64,000 nucleotides of DNA, from NCBI GenBank assembly GCA_964346145.1, contig CAYFTL010000003.1:1-64000 (forward strand), in the 5' to 3' direction. Made by a program: the position numbers and the translations under genes. The notes below the pieces were generated by a model. The model did no database searches. It saw only the letters and a list, made by a program, of their open reading frames with translations, and was not told the DNA's origin. Source of the DNA: CAYFTL01 sp964346145. GTDB taxonomy: Bacteria > Bacillota > Clostridia > Christensenellales > Aristaeellaceae. Positions within the stretch are counted from its first letter, which is position 1. Each line of letters opens with the position of its first letter. Below, one piece after another: positions 8,539 through 16,908 of the stretch.

Positions 8539-9455
8539 TGCATTGTGTGGACAGGTTACTCGAACAAATCCGTGAAACCAATAACCCTGTGTGTGTGGGG
8601 CTGGATACCCGCTATGAATACATCCCCGAAGCGTATCTTAAGGAGCTGTGCCCGGATGGAGTGAACACGCTGGAACAAGCTGCGTATGCGGTAGAACAGT
8701 ACAACTACAAGATTTTGGACGCGGTGGGCGATTTGATCCCTTCGGTGAAGGTGCAGGTTGCCTATTACGAGATGCTGGGCGTTGCAGGTATGAAAGCTTT
8801 TTACAACACCATCAACGAAGCCAAGCGCCGTGGACTTACGGTGATTGCCGATGTGAAGCGCAACGATATCGGTGCGACGGCTCAAGCTTATTCTGCTGCC
8901 TATTTGGGGAAGACTGAGCTTTCGGAGGGCGGTGTTCGCCCATTCGAGAGCGATTTTGCCACGGTGAACCCTTATTTGGGTGTGGATGGCATCCAGCCGT
9001 TTTTAGAGGACATTCAAAAGCATCAAACGGGCATCTTTGTGTTGGTCAAGACCTCCAATCCTTCTTCCGGGCAGCTGCAAGATATTCAGATAGACGGTAG
9101 CACGCTGTATGAGCGAGTGGGCGATTTGGTTGAGGAATGGGGCGCCGCCTCGATCGGAGAAAACGGCTATAGCTGTGTGGGCGCTGTGGTAGGAGCCACC
9201 TATCCGGAGCAGGGCACTGCGCTGCGCAAACGCATGCCCCACACATTTTTCCTGGTACCCGGCTATGGTGCCCAGGGTGCGACCGGCAAAGACCTTGCGG
9301 GCTGCTTTGATGCGAAAGGCGAAGGAGCTGTTGTAAACGCATCCCGATCGATACTTTGCGCATGGAAAAAGCATAAAGATACTGATTTCCAGACGGCGGC
9401 ACACCGGGAAATTATTGCAATGCGCGAGGACATCACCCAAGCGCTCAAAGGCTAA
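8538..9455 (+). CDS. pyrF: Orotidine 5'-phosphate decarboxylase, subfamily 2
   Basis: 305 residues, longer than the Bacillus PyrF of about 240, and matching the second subfamily found in actinobacteria, myxobacteria and some Clostridia. N-terminal NPVCVGLDTR and catalytic VIADVKRNDIGATAQAY are visible, with the Asp-Lys-Asp set that drives decarboxylation of OMP to UMP. AAGGAGG stands before the start, inside the end of pyrC. It is the last biosynthetic step, yet pyrE, which makes its substrate, is not in this operon. Confidence 0.96.
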   Translation: MHCVDRLLEQIRETNNPVCVGLDTRYEYIPEAYLKELCPDGVNTLEQAAYAVEQYNYKILDAVGDLIPSVKVQVAYYEMLGVAGMKAFYNTINEAKRRGLTVIADVKRNDIGATAQAYSAAYLGKTELSEGGVRPFESDFATVNPYLGVDGIQPFLEDIQKHQTGIFVLVKTSNPSSGQLQDIQIDGSTLYERVGDLVEEWGAASIGENGYSCVGAVVGATYPEQGTALRKRMPHTFFLVPGYGAQGATGKDLAGCFDAKGEGAVVNASRSILCAWKKHKDTDFQTAAHREIIAMREDITQALKG

Positions 9456-9468
9456 ACGGAGGCTGAAA

Positions 9469-10245
9469 TTGAAACAAGTTCTGGCAAAAGTGATTGCAAA
9501 CAAGACAATCGCGGAAAATATTGTAGAAATCGAATTGCATGCACCTGACCTGTTTGAGAGGCACTCCATCGAACCGGGCAACTTTGTGCACGTTGCGCTC
9601 AAGGATCAATCCAGGTTGTTGCGCAGGCCCATCAGCATTTACACCGCTGATCCCCAAAAGAAAATCATTGGATTGGCGGTGCAGGTGGTGGGAGAAGGTA
9701 CGAGGCAGATGGCTGAATGGCCGGAGGGCAGCGATATGGACGTAATCGGGCCCGTAGGCAATAGCTTTGACTTAAGCGCCTGCAAAAAGGTGTATGCGGT
9801 CGGCGGCGGCGTAGGGGTTGCGCCCGTGCGCTTTGCCCTCGATGTATATGCCGATGCAATCGAAATGGAGGGTTTTTTCGGTTACCGCAGCAAGGCACTG
9901 ATCTACGGAAACGATTTTACCAAAGCGCCGATTCACATTGCCACCGATGATGGCAGCGCAGGGGACAAAGGAACCGTGCTGGTGCCCTTGGAGCGGCGCA
10001 TTCGGGAAGAAAAGCCGGATTTGGTGATCTGTTGCGGCCCGACGCCGATGATGCGGGCAGTACGCAATTTGTGCGCGCAATACGGTGTACCCAGCCAGCT
10101 GTCGCTGGAGGAGCGCATGGGCTGCGGGGTAGGGGCCTGCAACGGATGCACCGCCAAGATAGGCACCGAACAGGACTGGGCATACAAACGTGTGTGCGTA
10201 GACGGCCCTGTATTTAAGGGGGCGGAGGTGCTGTTTGATGAATAA
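9469..10245 (+). CDS. pyrK: Dihydroorotate dehydrogenase electron-transfer subunit
   Basis: 258 residues from TTG 9469, chosen because ACGGAGG lies 8 bases upstream; a longer frame upstream overlaps pyrF and is not homologous. Ferredoxin-reductase fold with FAD site (LLRRPISIY), NAD site (KKVYAVGGGVGVAPV) and a C-terminal [2Fe-2S] cluster bound by the cysteines of MGCGVGACNGC plus the later VCVDGP. It passes electrons from PyrD to NAD+. The gene overlaps the start of pyrD. Confidence 0.96.
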   Translation: MKQVLAKVIANKTIAENIVEIELHAPDLFERHSIEPGNFVHVALKDQSRLLRRPISIYTADPQKKIIGLAVQVVGEGTRQMAEWPEGSDMDVIGPVGNSFDLSACKKVYAVGGGVGVAPVRFALDVYADAIEMEGFFGYRSKALIYGNDFTKAPIHIATDDGSAGDKGTVLVPLERRIREEKPDLVICCGPTPMMRAVRNLCAQYGVPSQLSLEERMGCGVGACNGCTAKIGTEQDWAYKRVCVDGPVFKGAEVLFDE

Positions 10246-11152
10246 GATGGATTTATCGGTAGAAATTTGCGGGGTGAAGCTTAAAAATCCGGTTATAGCA
10301 GCCTCTGGAACCTTCGGGTTTGGGCGCGAGTACGCCGAGTTTTATGATGTTGGGCTGCTGGGCGGTGTGTCCACCAAGGCGCTGACGATACGGCCGCGGC
10401 CGGGCAATCCGATGCCGCGGATCGCTGAGACGCCTTCGGGTATGCTCAATGCTATAGGCCTTCAAAATCCGGGCGTAGAAGCGTATCTAAAAAACGATGC
10501 GGCTTGGCTGAAAGCTACCGGAACCTGCGTGATTGCAAACATCGCCGGTGCGTCGGTGGAAGATTACGTAGCGGTGGCCCAGCGCCTGCAGGACGCGCCG
10601 GTGGATATGTTGGAGCTGAACATTTCTTGTCCGAATGTAAAGGAGGGCGGGGTGGCCTTTGGAACCGATCCGAAACAGGTGGACAGCATCGTACGCCAAG
10701 TGAAAGCGGTGGCGCAGCAGCCTTTGATCGTAAAGCTTTCCCCCAACGTGACCGATATCACCCAGACCGCATTGGCGGCGCAGCAGGCGGGAGCCGATGC
10801 GCTATCCATGATCAATACGTTAACCGGAATGCAAATTGATGTCGACAAGCGCAAGATTTTGCTGGCCAATAAAACTGGCGGATTGTCCGGTCCTGCAATA
10901 ATGCCTGTGGCTATCAAAATGGTTTACGAGGTGTGCAAAAAGGTGAGCATACCAGTTATCGGTATGGGCGGGATTTCGACAGGGAAAGATGCGATTGCGT
11001 TTATGCTGGCGGGAGCTCGCGCTGTGATGGTGGGCACGGCAAACTTTGCCAACCCTTATGCTTGCCCACAAATCATCAAAGAAATGGAAGAGTATATGCG
11101 GGTTCATTCGATTGAAAATGTGAATGAGCTGGTTGGAAATCTGGCAGAATAG
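10238..11152 (+). CDS. pyrD: Dihydroorotate dehydrogenase B (NAD+), catalytic subunit
   Basis: 304 residues from ATG 10238, 9 bases behind GGCGGAGG. An FMN-containing TIM barrel of class 1B: NPVIAASGTFGFGREY at the start, catalytic base cysteine in LELNISCPNVKEGG, and FMN phosphate loop IGMGGISTG. It works as a PyrD2-PyrK2 heterotetramer, oxidising dihydroorotate to orotate. It ends the pyr operon, 6 bases before a strong terminator. Confidence 0.97.
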   Translation: MNKMDLSVEICGVKLKNPVIAASGTFGFGREYAEFYDVGLLGGVSTKALTIRPRPGNPMPRIAETPSGMLNAIGLQNPGVEAYLKNDAAWLKATGTCVIANIAGASVEDYVAVAQRLQDAPVDMLELNISCPNVKEGGVAFGTDPKQVDSIVRQVKAVAQQPLIVKLSPNVTDITQTALAAQQAGADALSMINTLTGMQIDVDKRKILLANKTGGLSGPAIMPVAIKMVYEVCKKVSIPVIGMGGISTGKDAIAFMLAGARAVMVGTANFANPYACPQIIKEMEEYMRVHSIENVNELVGNLAE

Positions 11153-11158
11153 ATTGTA

Positions 11159-11204
11159 AAAACAGGCCATCAGCAGATTGAAATCATCGCTGATGGCCTG
11201 TTTT
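11159..11204. terminator. Terminator between pyrD and rqcH
   Basis: AAACAGGCCATCAGC pairs with GCTGATGGCCTGTTT over a 14-base loop; a T-run follows on + and an A-run precedes it, so it can end both convergent transcripts. Confidence 0.9.
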
Positions 11205-11255
11205 ATTTGGATTGATTTAAAGAGCATCTGCAAAGCCAACGAATGGCATTAGAAT

Positions 11256-12995
11256 TTATCTCACCTGCTGTAACACTTGGACGGCATCGGTTGTAGGGGT
11301 GACATAAATGGTTTTTTGATGGGTATAGTTGACAAACCCGGGTTTGGAACCCGAAGGCTTTTTGACGTATTTGCGCAATGTATAGTCCACAAGAACCTGG
11401 GAGGATTGTTTGCCCTTGCTGTAAAAAGCAGCAAGCAGCGCGGCTTCGCGCAAGGTGGTATCGTCGGGATTGTTGTGGCGCACAATGACGTGGGAGCCTG
11501 GCATGTCCTTTGCGTGCAGCCACAGGTCGGTGCTGTTGGCTGATTGGGTAAGTTCTTCATTCTGGCGATTATTTTTGCCCACAAAAATGCTGATGCCCGC
11601 CGAGGACAGATAGTGCAGCGGTGAAGAAGGAGGCAGCTTTTTGGCCTGTTTTCGGTTGTGGCTCGCGCGAATATAACCCTGCTGCTCCAACTCGTGGCGT
11701 AGCTCGTTCAGCTCGGACTCCTCGGTGCATTTTTCCAGATTGTTCAGCTGGCCTTCCAAATAATCCAGCTCTTCTTTGGTAGCCTTTATTTGGCTGGCCG
11801 CTAGAGTTTGGGCGGATTTCGCTTTTTTGTATAGCTTAAAGTAGCGCTGGGCGTTTTGGGCTAGGCTCATGGAAATATCCAAATCAATGCTAATTTCTTT
11901 GCATTCGGGGTCATAATAATTTGGAATGCTGATGCGGGGCTGGCCTTTGGGTACCGGCTGAAAATATGTGGTTAACAGTTCGCCCTTTATGCGGTACTCT
12001 TCCATGCGGTCGCTATTTTGAAGCGCTAGGGTTTGTAGTCCGAGTTTTTTCTCGCATCGCTCAATGTTGTTGCGCAGCACGCGGTATATAGCGGCTGATC
12101 TTTGCTTTGCGCGCTCAAAGTTATCCCGATCCACATAAAACTTATCTAGGGCATCGCCAAGCAGCACAAAATTTTGCTTGGGAGAGGATTGATAGATCGT
12201 GAAGGCAAAAGCAGTAACATCCAGCGGAGCGCCATCGTTTCGCAACACAATCTGGGGGAATTTTATTTCGCCGATGGTCGTAAAAAACTGCATCAGTTGC
12301 CTAGCGGCATAAGCGGGTTCCACGAAATCCATTTCTGTAAGCTCAGATCCTGTAATCCTTAGCGCGAGCTCCCGGGCGGTGGCGGAGGATATGCCGCCGA
12401 TGTTTTCTATAATTATTTTGTATAATGGGCCGGTTTGGCCCGACAATGCGGAAGCCAACAAAGCTTGGTCCAGGTTATCGTAGGGGAGTTTGTTTTGTTG
12501 GGGCGGTCGCTCATAGGTGAGCCCAGGCAACACCGCGCGCACCCGGCTGATATCGTGGGTTACGTGGCGGATGGAGTCGATGATTTTTTTTGAAGCATCG
12601 GTTAGAATGACGTTGGAGTGGCGCCCCATAATTTCGCAAATTAAGATTTTGCTGGTAACCTCTTTAAAATCGTCCAACACTTCAAATTCGATTTCAACGA
12701 TCCGGTCACCATTGATTTGGCGAACATCTTTCACTCGGGCGCCTCCCAAATGTTTGCGCATGAGCATACAAAACATGGGCGGTTCCAAGGGATTGTTTTT
12801 CTTGATAGAGGTTAAGTGTACCCTGGAATTGTTTGCACTGGCCGAAACCAAGAGCGTCAAATTGCTTCCGGCATTGCGGATCAGGATATGTGCCTCATCT
12901 TGCTCCGGTTGGGTTATTTTGTCCACTCGTCCGCCGATCAATAGGTCTTTTAACTCATCGACGATTGCGCCGATCATCACGCCATCCATTGGCAT
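11256..12995 (-). CDS. rqcH: RqcH / NFACT-family ribosome quality-control protein (FbpA-like)
   Basis: 579 residues with the NFACT architecture: N-terminal FpgIM-like domain starting MDGVMIGAIVDEL, a helical middle with a coiled coil (about 380-430, rich in Leu/Glu/Lys) and the C-terminal NFACT-R domain with STDLWLHAKDMPGSHVI. Bacterial RqcH binds stalled 50S subunits and adds alanine tails to nascent chains; older annotation calls it fibronectin-binding protein. Start ATG 12995 follows AAAGGATG. It faces the pyr operon convergently and efp divergently. Two translation-rescue genes thus lie side by side. Confidence 0.94.
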   Translation of the reverse strand: MPMDGVMIGAIVDELKDLLIGGRVDKITQPEQDEAHILIRNAGSNLTLLVSASANNSRVHLTSIKKNNPLEPPMFCMLMRKHLGGARVKDVRQINGDRIVEIEFEVLDDFKEVTSKILICEIMGRHSNVILTDASKKIIDSIRHVTHDISRVRAVLPGLTYERPPQQNKLPYDNLDQALLASALSGQTGPLYKIIIENIGGISSATARELALRITGSELTEMDFVEPAYAARQLMQFFTTIGEIKFPQIVLRNDGAPLDVTAFAFTIYQSSPKQNFVLLGDALDKFYVDRDNFERAKQRSAAIYRVLRNNIERCEKKLGLQTLALQNSDRMEEYRIKGELLTTYFQPVPKGQPRISIPNYYDPECKEISIDLDISMSLAQNAQRYFKLYKKAKSAQTLAASQIKATKEELDYLEGQLNNLEKCTEESELNELRHELEQQGYIRASHNRKQAKKLPPSSPLHYLSSAGISIFVGKNNRQNEELTQSANSTDLWLHAKDMPGSHVIVRHNNPDDTTLREAALLAAFYSKGKQSSQVLVDYTLRKYVKKPSGSKPGFVNYTHQKTIYVTPTTDAVQVLQQVR

Positions 12996-13317
12996 TGTTT
13001 AAGCACATCCTTTATAATGAAACTAGTAGAGAAAGTATTTAAGACAATTAAAGATTTTGGTAAGAATAGATTTTATTATTATACTAAATTTGTGTGGCGA
13101 ATGAAAGGGGAGGAACATAAACGACCCAGTGTAATAGGGTTTTGAACATATTTACAGTATTTTAAGTAGATTTGACGGCTTATATGTGATAATATATTAT
13201 ATGAATTTTAGCATAAATCTTTTGTTACGCATCGGCTTATTGTTTTATGATGAACAGTGCTTAGAGTGAGCGGCGCTAGAATTCTTTTTTCAGACTTATA
13301 TTTTAGGAGGAGTCCGG
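12996..13317. promoter_or_regulatory. Divergent rqcH-efp intergenic region with efp promoter
   Basis: TTGACG (13172-13177), 17 bases, TATTAT (13195-13200) form a good + strand promoter about 120 bases before efp. The remaining sequence is AT-rich with no further structure that I can support. Confidence 0.6.
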
Positions 13318-13875
13318 ATGATTAATGCAGGTGACTTTAAAAAAGGGATAACGGTTGAGCTGGATGGAGGCGTGTGGACGATCGTAGATTTCCAGCATGT
13401 GAAGCCCGGAAAAGGCGCTGCTTTTGTGCGCACAAAAATTAAGAATATTGTGACGGGAGCAACGCTGGAGCGCACTTTTAGCCCCACCGACAAGATGCCC
13501 AAAGCCCACATTGATAACAAAGAAATGCAATATTTGTACAATGATGGCGAACTGTACTATTTCATGGATGTAGAAACATATGAGCAGATTGCTTTGTCTT
13601 CTGAGGCGGTGGAAGATGCTATTCCTTTCGCGAAAGAAAATTCTAACGTGACCATACGTTTCTTTAAAGAGAATCCTTTCTCGGTGGAGGCCCCAAACTT
13701 TGTGGAGCTGGAAGTAACCCATACCGAACCAGGATTCAAGGGTGATACCGCATCCAACACGACCAAGCCCGCTACGGTGGAAACTGGATATACTTTGCAG
13801 GTGCCCCTCTTTATTGAGGTGGGCGATGTGCTGAATATTGATACCCGAAGCGGCGAATACATGTCTCGCAAATAA
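13318..13875 (+). CDS. efp: Elongation factor P
   Basis: 185 residues in three beta-barrel domains; it relieves ribosome stalling at proline runs. The loop HVKPGKGAAFVRTK places Lys32 at the tip that reaches the peptidyl-transferase centre, as in Bacillus where it carries aminopentanol; no modification gene (epmA, earP) is nearby. The C-terminal IDTRSGEYMSRK is canonical. TAGGAGGAGT precedes ATG 13318. Confidence 0.98.
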   Translation: MINAGDFKKGITVELDGGVWTIVDFQHVKPGKGAAFVRTKIKNIVTGATLERTFSPTDKMPKAHIDNKEMQYLYNDGELYYFMDVETYEQIALSSEAVEDAIPFAKENSNVTIRFFKENPFSVEAPNFVELEVTHTEPGFKGDTASNTTKPATVETGYTLQVPLFIEVGDVLNIDTRSGEYMSRK

Positions 13876-13907
13876 TATACTGCAAAATTTTGCAAGGGGG
13901 ATTTAAA

Positions 13908-14390
13908 ATGCGCAGCATTTCAGAAAAGGTTGCTTTTTTACAGGGATTGGCACAGGGGAAACAATTGGACACCAAATCTGCCGAAGGCGAACTGATTTCG
14001 AAAATGATCGAGGTGTTGGACGACATCGCGTCGGAATTGAACGATTTGTCCGAGGGACAAAATGACTTAAACGAGTACATTGAAAGTGTAGATGGCGACT
14101 TGGAAGATTTGGAGCAGCGCTTTGACGAAGAAAACGAGTATGACCTCGATGATGACGAAGATGAGTACGACTTTGACGAAGATGAAGATGACTTCGACGA
14201 TGAGACCATCTACCTAGAGTGCGCCTGCCCTTCTTGCAAAGGCAATTTCTATGTACAGGCGGATGAGGTGGATGAAGATGCGCTCCATATTTGCCCGATG
14301 TGCGGCGAACACGTGCACGTCGAAACTGTTGAAGCCGAAGACATTCCCATAGCCCAACTTGTAGAAAACGATCCGGATGAGGAAGAATAG
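13908..14390 (+). CDS. Acidic zinc-ribbon protein (CD1247-type N-terminus)
   Basis: 160 residues from ATG 13908, eight bases behind AAGGGGG; the in-frame GTG-type start at 13890 has no ribosome site. Three parts are visible: a helical N-terminus SISEKVAFLQGLAQGKQLD as in the CD1247 N-terminal family of Clostridia, a coiled coil followed by a run very rich in Asp/Glu (about 70-105), and a zinc ribbon with two CxxC pairs (CPSCKG and CPMCGE). Function is unknown; the zinc ribbon resembles those that bind nucleic acid or RNA polymerase. It follows efp by 32 bases and probably shares its transcript. Conserved in Clostridia by memory. Confidence 0.85.
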   Translation: MRSISEKVAFLQGLAQGKQLDTKSAEGELISKMIEVLDDIASELNDLSEGQNDLNEYIESVDGDLEDLEQRFDEENEYDLDDDEDEYDFDEDEDDFDDETIYLECACPSCKGNFYVQADEVDEDALHICPMCGEHVHVETVEAEDIPIAQLVENDPDEEE

Positions 14391-14400
14391 AAATCAATAA

Positions 14401-14430
14401 AAAAACGCAGCTGTTTCCGCTGCGTTTTTT
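14401..14430 (+). terminator. Terminator of the efp operon
   Basis: AAAAACGCAGC and GCTGCGTTTTT form an 11-bp stem with a 7-base loop and a T-run. Confidence 0.92.
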
Positions 14431-14627
14431 TATATTTCAAAGGTTGCTTTGAGTATTATCATGATTCTGGCATATTCTATCGGATACAACTTTTACGAGT
14501 ATAAATATTACAAAAAAATTAAAAAAGTTGTACATATCTTGATGTTTTGTTGAGAAATGGGAGCATTATGGCTTAGACTATATAAATAGTTTAAACATTA
14601 ACAAATTCGAGAGGTATTATATAAATC

Positions 14628-15791
14628 ATGTCGAAATCAACTGCGCGCGCCGCCATACGTCGTCGCCGTCGTCAAAAAAAATTCAGATATTATTCAGCCA
14701 TTTTGGTGTTGTTGGTAGTGTGTTTATATCCAAACTTTTGGAGTTTGAATCCGGAAAACCAAATCATAGGCAATAAGCCACAAGCCGATGTTGCGGCGCC
14801 GCCTCTGGCTACCGAAGTGCCAACCCAGCCGGCAGAAACGCAGCCATCCCAGGATATTAAATCTGCTGCCGTTGCCATCACGATTAGCGCAGCGGGAGAC
14901 GTCACGCTGGGCGGGGATCCACGCTCGGAGAGCGAATCGGCTTTCGTATCCACTTTTAAGAAACAAGGGAAGGATTACGGGTACTTTCTTAAAAATGTCA
15001 GACCTATCTTTGCGGCCGATGATTTGACGATTATAAACTTTGAGGGGACGCTCACCACTAGTTCGGATTATGTGAAAAACAAACAATTTTGTTTCCGGGG
15101 AGATCCGTCGTACGCCAACATACTCAAGCGTGGCAGTGTGGAAATGGTAAATTTGGATAACAATCACGTAATGGATTTTAAAGAGCGCGGTTATTTGGAT
15201 ACACAAAACAACCTGACAGCGGCCGGGATCGGTTATAGCGGCCGGGGAACCACGGCGATCCGCGTGGTCAAAGGCGTCCGCATAGGGTTTTGCGGGTTTA
15301 GCGCATGGGATGTGGAACTGAGCACCGTAAAACAACAGATTGCTGAGCTGAAATCGCGCTGCGATTTGGTGATTGCTTCGTTTCACTGGGGGAAGGAAAG
15401 CAAAAACAAAGCCAACGGCACCCAGATTAAATATGGGCACGCCGCTGTGGATGCGGGAGCAGACTTGGTTTTGGGCCACCATCCTCATGTAGTGCAGGGA
15501 ATCGAAACCTACAAAGGCAAATACATTGCTTACAGCCTGGCCAATTTTTGCTTTGGTGGCAACCGGAATCCGGCAGATAAAGATACTTTTATTTTGCAAC
15601 AGACCTTTTTGGTAACACCGGATTCGGTGGAGGATGGCGGGCTGATGATTATACCGTGTTCAATTTCTTCTAAAAAGGGCACAAACAACTATCAGCCGAC
15701 TCCTCTTGAAGGATCGGAAGCCTTCCGGGTATTGGATCGGATTGAGTCCTATTCCGGGCAATTTGAGGAGTATCCGAAACTATATTCATAA
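14628..15791 (+). CDS. CapA-family exported metallophosphatase-like protein
   Basis: 387 residues. A basic N-terminus (RAAIRRRRRQKKFR) and one membrane segment (about 22-40) act as signal anchor, then a low-complexity Pro/Ala/Thr linker and a CapA domain: AAGDVTLGGDPR, TIINFEGTLTT, VEMVNLDNNHVMDF, VIASFHWGKE, VLGHHPHVVQGIE. The metal-binding His/Asp/Asn residues of this calcineurin-like fold are all present. CapA proteins are linked to poly-gamma-glutamate capsule synthesis, but no capB/capC lies nearby, so a wall or peptide-related role is equally possible. Outside-facing location is inferred from the signal anchor. Single-gene unit with its own terminator. Confidence 0.9.
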   Translation: MSKSTARAAIRRRRRQKKFRYYSAILVLLVVCLYPNFWSLNPENQIIGNKPQADVAAPPLATEVPTQPAETQPSQDIKSAAVAITISAAGDVTLGGDPRSESESAFVSTFKKQGKDYGYFLKNVRPIFAADDLTIINFEGTLTTSSDYVKNKQFCFRGDPSYANILKRGSVEMVNLDNNHVMDFKERGYLDTQNNLTAAGIGYSGRGTTAIRVVKGVRIGFCGFSAWDVELSTVKQQIAELKSRCDLVIASFHWGKESKNKANGTQIKYGHAAVDAGADLVLGHHPHVVQGIETYKGKYIAYSLANFCFGGNRNPADKDTFILQQTFLVTPDSVEDGGLMIIPCSISSKKGTNNYQPTPLEGSEAFRVLDRIESYSGQFEEYPKLYS

Positions 15792-15825
15792 TAAAGAAAA
15801 GCCTGGTGCGCAACCAACAGGCAAC

Positions 15826-15858
15826 GCTGTCGATAGTACGTTATTCGACAGCTTTTTT
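15826..15858 (+). terminator. Terminator after the CapA-like gene
   Basis: GCTGTCGA (15826-15833) pairs with TCGACAGC (15845-15852), followed by TTTTTT. Confidence 0.88.
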
Positions 15859-15917
15859 ATTGGGGAATTGTCACAAAATAGGCATTAAAAAACATGTTTT
15901 GAGCAGGGGGGCAGCAA

Positions 15918-16451
15918 ATGAAAATACTAATATTTTCTGATTCACACGGCGATGTAAAAACGATGTGTGGTGCTATTGAAAGTGAAAAACCGGATATGAT
16001 CATACACTTGGGGGATGGCATAGCGGATGTGAAAGCATTAAGCGAGAGGTATCCTGATGTTCAGATGATTCATAATTTAGGGAATGTTGATTCAAACGCA
16101 GATGAGGAATGGATAAAACTTGCAGAGATATGCGGAAAACGTTTTATTATGACGCATGGCCACACGTTTATAAACGAGTTTAAAGATTATAAACAGACAG
16201 ACGAAAATCGAATAAAAAGCCGGATGGATATGCTCGCGTGTATGAAAGAAAATAATGCGGATATTCTTTTGCATGGGCACACTCATGAGCCGTATATAAA
16301 TCGTACCTGGATAACGCCGGAGAAAATAGGGTAGATAATGAACCCTGGGAGTATAGGGCGCAGAGAAGGCGCGATTTTGAAGCCCACATACGGTGTGTTA
16401 AATATGAGCAAGTCCGGCGGTCTGCAATGGCAGTTTGTCGAGGCAGAATGA
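15918..16451 (+). pseudogene. YfcE/YsnB-type metallophosphodiesterase, interrupted by in-frame TAG
   Basis: The frame from ATG 15918 (behind GGGGGG) has the calcineurin-like phosphodiesterase motifs: FSDSHGD, HLGDGIADV, HNLGNVDSN, MTHGHTF and LLHGHTHEP. It stops at TAG 16332-16334 after 138 codons. Reading on in the same frame gives IMNPGSIGRREGAI and a natural TGA stop at 16449-16451. NPGSI is the conserved C-terminal metal-site motif of the family, and the total of about 177 codons is the family length. So one nonsense change separates the last third; the 138-residue product would lack the final strand. A recent pseudogene or sequencing error is likelier than programmed readthrough, since TAG ends other genes here (pyrD). 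Confidence 0.85.
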
Positions 16452-16493
16452 GTATTGTAGCACTTTTGAAATTGTGCTGTTGCGAATAAAGCG

Positions 16494-16524
16494 ATAGCGC
16501 ATATACAAAAGTTGTATGCGCTAT
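16494..16524. terminator. Hairpin between convergent genes
   Basis: ATAGCGCATA (16494-16503) and TATGCGCTAT (16515-16524) form a perfect 10-bp stem. There is no clear T-run, so it is a weak terminator. Confidence 0.55.
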
Positions 16525-16538
16525 ATGTATTCAAAATT

Positions 16539-16868
16539 TTATAGTTGATCTTCGGGATCGGACTTGGACAACAAAAAGTATCGATTTTCAAACCCGCCAC
16601 GCATTTGTCGCTTTTGTTGGCGGAGCGCTTCCAACTGTTCGGGGCGGTGGCCTTGCAGATCAGCCAGTGCGTAAACTACTTCTAAAATATCTGCAAGCTC
16701 TTCGGCCGCATTGTTTTCTAGAAATTCTTGAACTTCTTCACTTAGTTTTTTGCGAAGCTCCAAGGCAAACTCTTTATCGTCAAGGGTAATGTATAAGGGC
16801 GTTTCGCCCGATTTTTCGATGATGTTGGGGATATTATCCCGAACGAGCTTATTAAATTCTATCGGCAT
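16539..16868 (-). CDS. MazG-like nucleoside triphosphate pyrophosphohydrolase
   Basis: 109 residues from ATG 16868, chosen because AGAGGTGA lies upstream; the longer frame to 16931 overlaps the preceding gene. Begins FNKLVRDNIPNII, typical of small all-alpha MazG/PRA-PH-like enzymes, and carries the magnesium-binding helices LSEEVQEFLE and EELADILEVVYAL (EExxE then ExxD). The family cleaves nucleoside triphosphates to monophosphate and pyrophosphate. It is the third gene of an operon with an ATPase and a TOPRIM protein, 40 bases behind the latter. It could be a house-cleaning enzyme or an effector or brake in that system; the sequence does not decide. Confidence 0.85.
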   Translation of the reverse strand: MPIEFNKLVRDNIPNIIEKSGETPLYITLDDKEFALELRKKLSEEVQEFLENNAAEELADILEVVYALADLQGHRPEQLEALRQQKRQMRGGFENRYFLLSKSDPEDQL

Positions 16869-16908
16869 TTTCTGACTTTCACCTCTTTTTATACAATGGC
16901 AGGGGGAT

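Noticed and set aside
14724..15599. 291-codon minus-strand frame
   Set aside because: Antisense shadow of the CapA-like gene.
16332..16334. TAG as pyrrolysine codon in the YfcE-type gene
   Set aside because: TAG is used as an ordinary stop in the window (pyrD), and the family has no special residue there; mutation is simpler.
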